From the NCBI GenBank assembly GCA_017116025.1, contig JAFITR010000040.1, forward strand, positions 1 through 10,996: a stretch of DNA of 10,996 bases, given 5' to 3'. This stretch comes from Simkania negevensis. Its GTDB lineage: Bacteria > Chlamydiota > Chlamydiia > Chlamydiales > JAFITR01. The notes under the pieces are model-generated. The model was given only the letters and a program-made list of their open reading frames with translations, was not told where the DNA came from and did not search any database. This document shows, piece by piece, positions 7,501 through 10,996 of the stretch. The translations under genes and the position numbers were made by a program. Positions within the stretch are counted from its first letter, which is position 1. Each line of letters starts with the position of its first letter.

Positions 7501-10500
7501 TGAAGGCAGGGGCCTTATCATCACACGCTACACGTTTGATGCGATCTTCCTCGCACATGATTTTGCTTGTATAACTGCTGTCCCTAAAGGATTTTTAGAC
7601 AGTCAGGAGGTAACGACATTAGATCCTGAGATAGAAGATCGTATCCTCTGGTCGCACCGCATCCTGCAATTTTTTCAAGAAGAAACACTCTTGATCTGTG
7701 ACGAGTCTCACCAAAATCTCGATGCTCTTACCCGCTCCATTATTAGTATGGATACTACGGAGAATATTACGAACGGGGGCGCTCCTGTTCTACACACTCG
7801 TTTAGCTAGAGGAGGCAAAACAATAGACTTTTTGCTTTTTGATTTAATGGAGCCTCTTCTTGGCATCAATGCTCAGTGTAATGTCGTGTGCCAAGATGGG
7901 AAAAAAGCATTTGATGTAGCTCACCTTTTTGACTCTTTTAAAGGGGCGCCGTCTAATCAAGAGGTTAAATATCTGCAAGAAGCATTAAAAATATATATCG
8001 ATGACAAGTGGCCAAACAAGAGACAACCAGCACGCCTTTTGAAAGGAGTAAGGGAGCAGGAAAAATCAGAAGAGCTGACAAAGAGACACTTTTTGCTGCA
8101 AGAAAAGAAAAGGGAAACCGAAGCCGAAGCCGCAAGCTGGCTTGAGGCAGAGAGGCTTAAGCAAGGGATCATCAACCATTTTCTCTATACAATACTGCCT
8201 GACATTCTCAAGATGCGTACTGACATCGATCATACACGCTCGTTCGATCCTAGCAGGATGTATGATATACCCGCACACAACGGTCTCGCTTCGACAGCAG
8301 AATACGAAGATTTTTACAAAACCTTCTGTTTGAGCATAAAAGGCTATTACGAGCGGGGGTTGTCAAAAGAAGATCTGCTTATAATGTTTCGAGAGGAACA
8401 AACAAGCAATCAACAATCCACTACAACAATGGATCACTCTAATTTTAATACTTCTTTGCAGGAGTGGCTAAAGACTTCGGAGAAGTACCGCAACTATGGA
8501 ATCGGTGATATTGACACCGATGATTCACAAATGATGGATGAGCTTTTTGAGCTCCTCCATCGACACTCGGATTGTATCAAAGCATTTTTGTTAGAATATA
8601 CCTCGCGAGCAATTGGTTCATCTTCTTATCAGCTCTCCTGCTCTCCTGTGGACTTCTTCGAGAATTTTCTCTCTATATCGTTTTCTGCTACTCCAAGAGA
8701 TGTTTTGTCTTATCCGCGCAAGCTCACAGAAGATAACTTCCGAGTAGACACACAATTTACTCAAAAAATACGTAGTCAGTTAAGGGCGAAGATTCCTTCG
8801 GACAAATTGGTCGTCATCGAAGGGGTGATCTCTTTTTTTGAAGAGATGAAGCAAGCTAACAACTCATTCTTCCAACGAGCAACAGCATTGATCGACCCTC
8901 GTGGTTTCTTTGCTGGAGATTCTAACCGTTCTGTCGCTGAAAAATGGATGAAATATAACGACAGCCTCAATGCTGTTCTTTTTTTCAGTGAAACATCTTC
9001 AGACCATGTCGATCGACAACAAAAGTTTTTCCTGTTAACGAGGGAAGGTCAGCTTTTCGAACTAGAAGGCACCAACGTTAAAGACGCGCTCAAAAAATAC
9101 CAGCTATGCTGGGAAGATATGAAGATTGGTACTCTCTACGACTCACAACACACAGAAGCAACCCATATCGTCCAAAAAAATGACGCATTGGCTTTGTTCT
9201 TCGTTGCCGAAGGGCTAACTTATTCCCAACTGCTTCAATCGATCATGCGCATGAGAGGGTTCTTAGAAGAGCAGGAAGTGGTCTTCATCTACCATAAAGA
9301 GCTAGCGGACAAGATCTTTTCACCATCCGCCCCGAAGAACATCGAAGCTATTTTGGAATGGACAAAAACGAATGAACGTGTTCAAGAGCAGAAACGGATC
9401 ATTCTCAATGCCATGGCTGAAATTAGCTTTGTAGTAGCAAAGAAAGCACGACAAGCGATGGGTCGACATCATCAAAGCAATAATATGATAAGTGTTGTCA
9501 GCACGTTTCGTCAGTATATGAATGGGTTGGTTGATGTGAGGAATCTAACAAGCGTGGGTTATCTCACTCCTAATATTCTTCAAGACACAAAAGAAGTGTT
9601 AGAACGCTTTGCATCGATACAATACGAAGCTTTTAGATATCAAGAGCGGGAATACGACCCGGACATCAATTCGATCATCGGTCGTGCTGCAGATGAGGTG
9701 TCGTGGACTCCATCGAATCTTCACTCAGCTATCTCAAGAGAGGTTCAGCAAACATGTGTAGCAGTTAACATATCCGAAAGTATTCTTGTTAAAAACTACA
9801 CATCTTCAGCAGGACAAGAAGCTGCGCAGGCCGAACAAGAGGAAGAAGCCGCGCAGGCCGAACAAGAGGGAGGGGCTGCCCAGGCCGCAAAAGAGACTGA
9901 GAATACGGCAATCCGAAAATTAACCGACCCAACTAGCGTGCGCTTTATTCAGCATAGAAATGGTGATGGATATATCTATCAAAACTCTTTCCTAGATCTA
10001 GACAGAGAAAGTTTGCAAGAGGTCTTTCTTTCTACTAGAAAAGGAGAAGATATTTGTGCGATCCTTTCCCAGGATCAAGGAGCGTTCACATATGGAAGGA
10101 ACCAGTGTGTCTGCGACAGCAATGAGCACGACGAAAATCGAAAGTTCTTTGCTAATAAACCAACACATTTTTTCGTCATTACTATTCCCAAGATCGGCTC
10201 GCCGTGTGTTAATGGCCTTGCGCAAGAAGAGATTCCTGCTATAATTTATGATATGACGCACGTTCCACAAGAGGCCGAAGATCCCGGTTTCAAAGCTTTC
10301 GTTGTTTCTAGCAGAGGCGAGCTCGTTTGCAAGGGTACATCTGTCATTGATCCTACAGAGGAAGCGGTTAACCACATTCTGCGATCTGATTGGTTGCAAG
10401 AGATTATCCTTGATAATACCTTGGTACAAGGAGATATTCCCGAACGCGGCTCTAAACAGTACCAAGTTCTATTGTCTAGGCTTAAAAAGATAGGCCAAGG

Positions 10501-10720
10501 GTGGAAGGGGGTTATGGAATCCTTGTTAGGCGGGCGTCAAGATAATGATAGTTCCTACTCTCTAAAAAATTGGAACAGGCAGAGCAGCATCTCATCTACA
10601 ACAAGAGCACTTCCTTATCAACGAATGATTCAACAGTTTGAAACTGATCTAAAGGGATTGAGCCCCCAGGATACGACTTCAGTAGCATCCGCTGCTGCGG
10701 CGTCCGCCTCACCCGCGTGA
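1523..10720 (+). CDS. Giant multidomain protein with DUF3638-like ATPase core and N-terminal cysteine-peptidase-like module
   Basis: This is a single uninterrupted 3065-aa frame (roughly 340-350 kDa). The ATG at 1523 is the first start after an in-frame TAA at 1505-1507. It has no real Shine-Dalgarno sequence, only a GGG at 1512-1514, so initiation is probably weak. Regions in order: low-complexity 1-45; peptidase-like module about 70-335; Ala/Ser-rich linker about 425-470; mostly helical region to about 1070; beta-rich region about 1075-1375; TPR-like helices from about 1388; DUF3638-like helicase core about 1840-2640 with LAAGGGKT (1911-1918), DESH (2060-2063), SATP (2388-2391), HTEATH (2543-2548) and Q2572/R2576/R2578; Ala/Glu/Gln repeats 2765-2791; unrecognised C-terminal domain about 2800-3030; Ala/Ser tail. 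No signal peptide or membrane span is seen, so it is cytosolic or secreted by a leaderless route. Homologous core motifs occur in giant eukaryotic and bacterial proteins of unknown function. ATP binding is likely; the substrate is unknown. Confidence 0.92.
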   Translation: MERADGVLSNSSPPGEATASKVIVAATATEGQLVQRVVDVGSGCFAHLYHLPYEARKSMRNKKGDDVLSKRSSVCFVDWRQFGLQHCPGLIRSTGFEGGCWTASIVSVQKFLSLYSSSEQRFFQKGPIGTEVQGKIKNALNQLVGFLIPHKKSACTDQQICDEVERVFEKIQDGLQGPSPTNVFYLPLGYLGGKMNDGHAVVGKVEIREENVVFSFFNLGNGCDLHPSVDLTANQRKRSFTSFPITIPKVTFFGDIGKAAWGQLLRYNLDPIEGTEEPRDGYDLYDILYQLSFFKKDPRSGKHSNLDGAMIEYGQAEQVSGNCSEVAVRNTIEDVLICSGVSRNDRRLFFLNRDFSSLVSAYHNFFNDGANVDSAISELLHDAAKSFGVALFEASRDELVSDEELFGAQTAVHKILKLVKRHQQDKSVVVVASAAEASVSNVLTEFTASLPPASAPALSQAEEALVSTISMAPPSFDINTFSQTILSWIRIAESLSGTSAFAFVADCMRTLPVPSREEGDIWGRSTDMRMNLIVRLKRLINEGLKGVSIAEQRESYNQAMPAASFTEQFLTIYTAYAIVDRLARGNPEARLRGYASPFLPHFIKEPNGFTSLPLKEDNERYRQLKSYFTGRDSNSAPKPQEKVVFPVAQHFLVSQYLASDLAGSDVTDTKEHLQEIHHLEYVRQFSDGLSSNASIICSQWVNPSIAPEVQHLYFFVFLSQSLFFGSPSPGKGEKFPNSLSFSTEINNGQYSVKTNLPLFEASRREGALPLRERRFAENGIEDSMHDRGNSKFHRLYASDTRDLTTNKTVFYPVSSTDTSELRLLPPLIRAILDMTRTPALGPWKVVQTFCFPYTLSMLSNPWVQQAIDSCLFHPSVLLSFLEHTSTSLVVAVRDFIKQGLKWYDDGRNVNMQSVVLFLLRIGISFETYTESSNREGILNDYRAVLKNLLARSRSDQARQEVLLYRAFLEATHSDTSRIAPMQLFPLLFSSRLNDLSQFSEYHPRTNSTSWLIAQLPRFIRSNAYKFHAEFDSDQRNSICQAIIEKSCDHFKSDLPHGDWSGRFPSYTCGDFVVDFLEGRVSHKKFGTLTRLNYAKDSRFFLDKTIFESIGSLFWEKGDGSLRSLCGKISYCATNKKWFISFKKSATLEQVETFSDWPELEKGPIAFLGNPSLGLVHIRKDGTDDFISYDVKTRSPYMHLRRSGNILTFIRERSLTEGPIHLANLENLSPNDPLYRITTVFARPCDMLCFVNADKKIEELNFFSSKLLFVKDSSNQELASSEFHGFYLVDDLFSPLPKGEKASGEYSLLQEELNKFKNALVLYNPQKKEWRLLLPAVSLKVSAETFSKDVSSDDSKSRHGYYFYEFDPIKRLFYALPTQPGQAEAGGSERAHIHLSMLFKMQRDYNKALHYLSNVKIGASFDTNILEALCQLRYINDSSPASIAFNMKLSLLVINNKNLMTEEQFDHKAAVDSAYHSFVYWAIRSYYLYLHLTDEGKEKLVPESLRITQGEKKTLLLGFRQFYQKLYGNEENKLDGKPRTWEERWENEQFILANQYNLFFSKKETVTFNHTQTLPIHPPILLFKEQHFGLSAERLINDCLSMVFVPPLQKYPIRVSYDTLVANFFNLYEQARLSSKDLLSPFDFTLHALLKAKPNVPGAHFPTPLALLLLRVRHNPEHFSSFSLANVPREMLREHIGTIQQIIEVANSLPPIDFGQYVKMPIRDDLVLKKELPSITPEKIDLRLGEEAGGSALGDTPCLTQIEKAISKLFYSFYHVRGGVLSRVDEAREELLFELERDCNRTFGKDKYDGSLPEVIMKEVIMKDDGSFLTKHRPMLTKEEKIKLCRLVCEWYHAQVLLKLPSEQYLHYDPFLFPEISYFFAKTGKFPRKEQLETYQWVCDKIRRGQSVHFQLAAGGGKTDLLTPLFNLAAKRLGRMPISCVTQSAYPIDKRNLAFNLKILNEHLGYLEIGLHMIKQLTAKDLLFIFTQLKQYKREGRGLIITRYTFDAIFLAHDFACITAVPKGFLDSQEVTTLDPEIEDRILWSHRILQFFQEETLLICDESHQNLDALTRSIISMDTTENITNGGAPVLHTRLARGGKTIDFLLFDLMEPLLGINAQCNVVCQDGKKAFDVAHLFDSFKGAPSNQEVKYLQEALKIYIDDKWPNKRQPARLLKGVREQEKSEELTKRHFLLQEKKRETEAEAASWLEAERLKQGIINHFLYTILPDILKMRTDIDHTRSFDPSRMYDIPAHNGLASTAEYEDFYKTFCLSIKGYYERGLSKEDLLIMFREEQTSNQQSTTTMDHSNFNTSLQEWLKTSEKYRNYGIGDIDTDDSQMMDELFELLHRHSDCIKAFLLEYTSRAIGSSSYQLSCSPVDFFENFLSISFSATPRDVLSYPRKLTEDNFRVDTQFTQKIRSQLRAKIPSDKLVVIEGVISFFEEMKQANNSFFQRATALIDPRGFFAGDSNRSVAEKWMKYNDSLNAVLFFSETSSDHVDRQQKFFLLTREGQLFELEGTNVKDALKKYQLCWEDMKIGTLYDSQHTEATHIVQKNDALALFFVAEGLTYSQLLQSIMRMRGFLEEQEVVFIYHKELADKIFSPSAPKNIEAILEWTKTNERVQEQKRIILNAMAEISFVVAKKARQAMGRHHQSNNMISVVSTFRQYMNGLVDVRNLTSVGYLTPNILQDTKEVLERFASIQYEAFRYQEREYDPDINSIIGRAADEVSWTPSNLHSAISREVQQTCVAVNISESILVKNYTSSAGQEAAQAEQEEEAAQAEQEGGAAQAAKETENTAIRKLTDPTSVRFIQHRNGDGYIYQNSFLDLDRESLQEVFLSTRKGEDICAILSQDQGAFTYGRNQCVCDSNEHDENRKFFANKPTHFFVITIPKIGSPCVNGLAQEEIPAIIYDMTHVPQEAEDPGFKAFVVSSRGELVCKGTSVIDPTEEAVNHILRSDWLQEIILDNTLVQGDIPERGSKQYQVLLSRLKKIGQGWKGVMESLLGGRQDNDSSYSLKNWNRQSSISSTTRALPYQRMIQQFETDLKGLSPQDTTSVASAAAASASPA
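1730..2527 (+). other. Domain: candidate papain-like cysteine peptidase module, possibly circularly permuted (residues about 70-335)
   Basis: Residues 189-226 read as a beta-rich stretch with a GHAVVGKV motif (His199), then FFNLGNGCDLH (Asn218, Asn221). About 100 residues later comes QVSGNCSEVA (Gln318, Cys323). A His, then Asn/Asp, then Gln-x4-Cys set is what a papain-like active site would look like with its Cys strand moved to the end. A second candidate, Cys100 in GGCWTAS, precedes His199 and would give the normal Cys-His-Asn order. From memory, similar GHA / NTG-like / Q-x-G-x-C motif sets occur in other large proteins of intracellular bacteria. Whether the module is catalytic, and which Cys is used, cannot be decided from one sequence. 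Confidence 0.4.
6962..6991 (+). repeat. 15-bp tandem duplication inside the giant gene
   Basis: GTGATTATGAAAGAG (6962-6976) is followed directly by GTGATTATGAAAGAC, identical except for the last base. It encodes VIMKE-VIMKD at about residues 1814-1823, in a linker shortly before the ATPase core. It looks like a recent in-frame slippage or duplication event. Confidence 0.85.
7043..9300 (+). other. Domain: DUF3638-like superfamily-2 ATPase/helicase core (residues about 1841-2593)
   Basis: A conserved-looking Arg-x-x-Gln (R1887, Q1890) precedes motif I LAAGGGKT (K1917, T1918). A motif Ia/Ib-like strand RGLIITRYTFD follows near 2000, and motif II is CDESH (D2060, E2061). Motif III is SFSATP (2386-2391). 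The second RecA-like half ends with YDSQHTEATHI (2539-2549) and GLTYSQLLQSIMRMRG (Q2572, R2576, R2578). The last two blocks correspond to the HTRGTD and QxxMRMR blocks I know from DUF3638 proteins, which ties this core to that family and not to a general DEAD-box enzyme. About 325 residues separate motifs II and III, including a charged helical segment at about 2178-2214, far more than in compact helicases. Confidence 0.75.
9815..9895 (+). repeat. Three 27-bp in-frame tandem repeats in the giant gene
   Basis: Three 9-residue units, QEAAQAEQE, EEAAQAEQE and GGAAQAAKE (residues 2765-2791), are encoded by 27-bp units at 9815-9841, 9842-9868 and 9869-9895. The first two units are nearly identical at DNA level and the third has diverged. 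The product is a charged, probably helical linker between the helicase half and the C-terminal domain. Because the unit length is a multiple of three, copy number can vary without breaking the frame. Confidence 0.9.
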
Positions 10721-10737
10721 CCGCGATTTACTACCCT

Positions 10738-10760
10738 TTGGCGATTTGAATCGAGTCCAA
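10738..10760. other. Stem-loop between the convergent genes
   Basis: TTGG-CGATT (10738-10746) can pair with AATCG (10749-10753) and CCAA (10757-10760) across a 3-nt bulge, with a tight centre. It lies in the 63-bp gap between two convergent stop codons, where a shared bidirectional terminator would be expected. There is no clear T-tract on either strand, so terminator function is unproven. Confidence 0.3.
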
Positions 10761-10783
10761 CGTCAACTAGCAACTTGGATTAT

Positions 10784-10996
10784 TTATTCGCTGTGATTTT
10801 CTGCCCTGGCTTCATTTGCGTGGTCATGTTGTACGAAGATCATTACATTTGTTGCTGGTTGCTCGAAACCCATGAAATGCGGAGCGTCAACAACAAAAAT
10901 CGTAGAAAGGCGTTCTTCCTCAGAAAGGTAAATTGTGTGGAAAGGCATCTTAAACTCCTCTTTTAAAATAGCAATTAATGCGTCAATTGTATCATA
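10784..10996 (-). CDS. Small protein of unknown function, partial at the right edge (3' end or complete)
   Basis: On the minus strand a frame is open from the window edge to a TAA at 10784-10786, giving 70 residues. The sequence reads like real protein: a helical start (IDALIAILKEEFK), then MPFHTIYLSEEERLSTIFVV and a soluble His/Glu-rich tail ending in ENHSE. Two readings are possible. The gene may extend beyond the edge, making this its C-terminus. Alternatively it may start at the ATG at 10946-10948, which has AGGAG 6 nt upstream, giving a 54-aa protein. The uninterrupted frame and balanced composition before that ATG slightly favour the longer reading. It is convergent with the giant gene, with 63 bp between stop codons. 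I do not recognise the family. Confidence 0.5.
   Translation of the reverse strand, partial: YDTIDALIAILKEEFKMPFHTIYLSEEERLSTIFVVDAPHFMGFEQPATNVMIFVQHDHANEARAENHSE
10955..10959 (-). promoter_or_regulatory. AGGAG, possible ribosome binding site for an internal or true start at 10948
   Basis: On the minus strand AGGAG lies 6 nt before the ATG at 10948-10946, an acceptable spacing. The same bases encode Lys-Glu-Glu-Phe in the longer frame, so the match could be accidental. Confidence 0.35.

Noticed and set aside
9815..9895. CRISPR-like array
   Set aside because: Repeats are contiguous without spacers, lie in frame inside a gene and encode an Ala/Glu/Gln linker.
9998..10465. 155-codon open frame on the minus strand inside the 3' part of the giant gene
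   Set aside because: It is fully antisense to a coding frame with better composition, has no ribosome binding site I can see, and its product has no recognisable features; a shadow frame.
10775..10966. 63-codon plus-strand frame after the giant gene
   Set aside because: Cys/Phe/Tyr-rich composition, TTG start and no ribosome binding site; it is antisense to the more convincing minus-strand frame at 10784-10996.

Overview
The window most likely comes from a chlamydia-like bacterium (Chlamydiota, environmental or amoeba-associated group). This is inferred from protein style only: a 319-aa protein with a short N-terminal part, one long hydrophobic segment and a charged coiled-coil tail, next to a 3065-aa protein with a DUF3638-like ATPase core. 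Both types are common in that phylum. No rRNA, tRNA or housekeeping gene is present to fix the taxonomy. Transfer from or to another intracellular bacterium cannot be excluded.

Layout: positions 1-305 have no assignable gene but carry three perfect AT-rich palindromes in 82 bp, a GC-rich hairpin near the left edge and a good ribosome binding site. Positions 306-1265 (+) encode the membrane/coiled-coil protein. Positions 1266-1522 are a structured intergenic region with several stem-loops, an 82-bp segment with near-perfect terminal inverted repeats, and a 9-bp-arm palindrome overlapping the only plausible promoter for the next gene. Positions 1523-10720 (+) are one uninterrupted giant gene. 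From 10784 to the right edge, on the minus strand, lies the 3' part (or all) of a small convergent gene of unknown function, easily missed because it is short and touches the edge.

The giant protein reads as a multidomain machine. A candidate cysteine-peptidase-like module near the N-terminus has its His/Asn motifs before its Gln/Cys motif. Long helical and beta-rich regions follow. Residues about 1840-2640 hold a DUF3638-like superfamily-2 ATPase with recognisable motifs I, II (DESH), III (SATP), a motif-V-like HTEATH block and a QxxxRMR motif VI. The C-terminal domain follows an Ala/Glu/Gln repeat. It is plausibly an ATP-driven remodelling or helicase-like enzyme, perhaps host-directed, but its substrate cannot be read from the sequence. 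The two plus-strand genes are separated by 257 bp with their own regulatory-looking palindromes, so they are probably not one tight operon, and a functional link between them is only suggested by adjacency.
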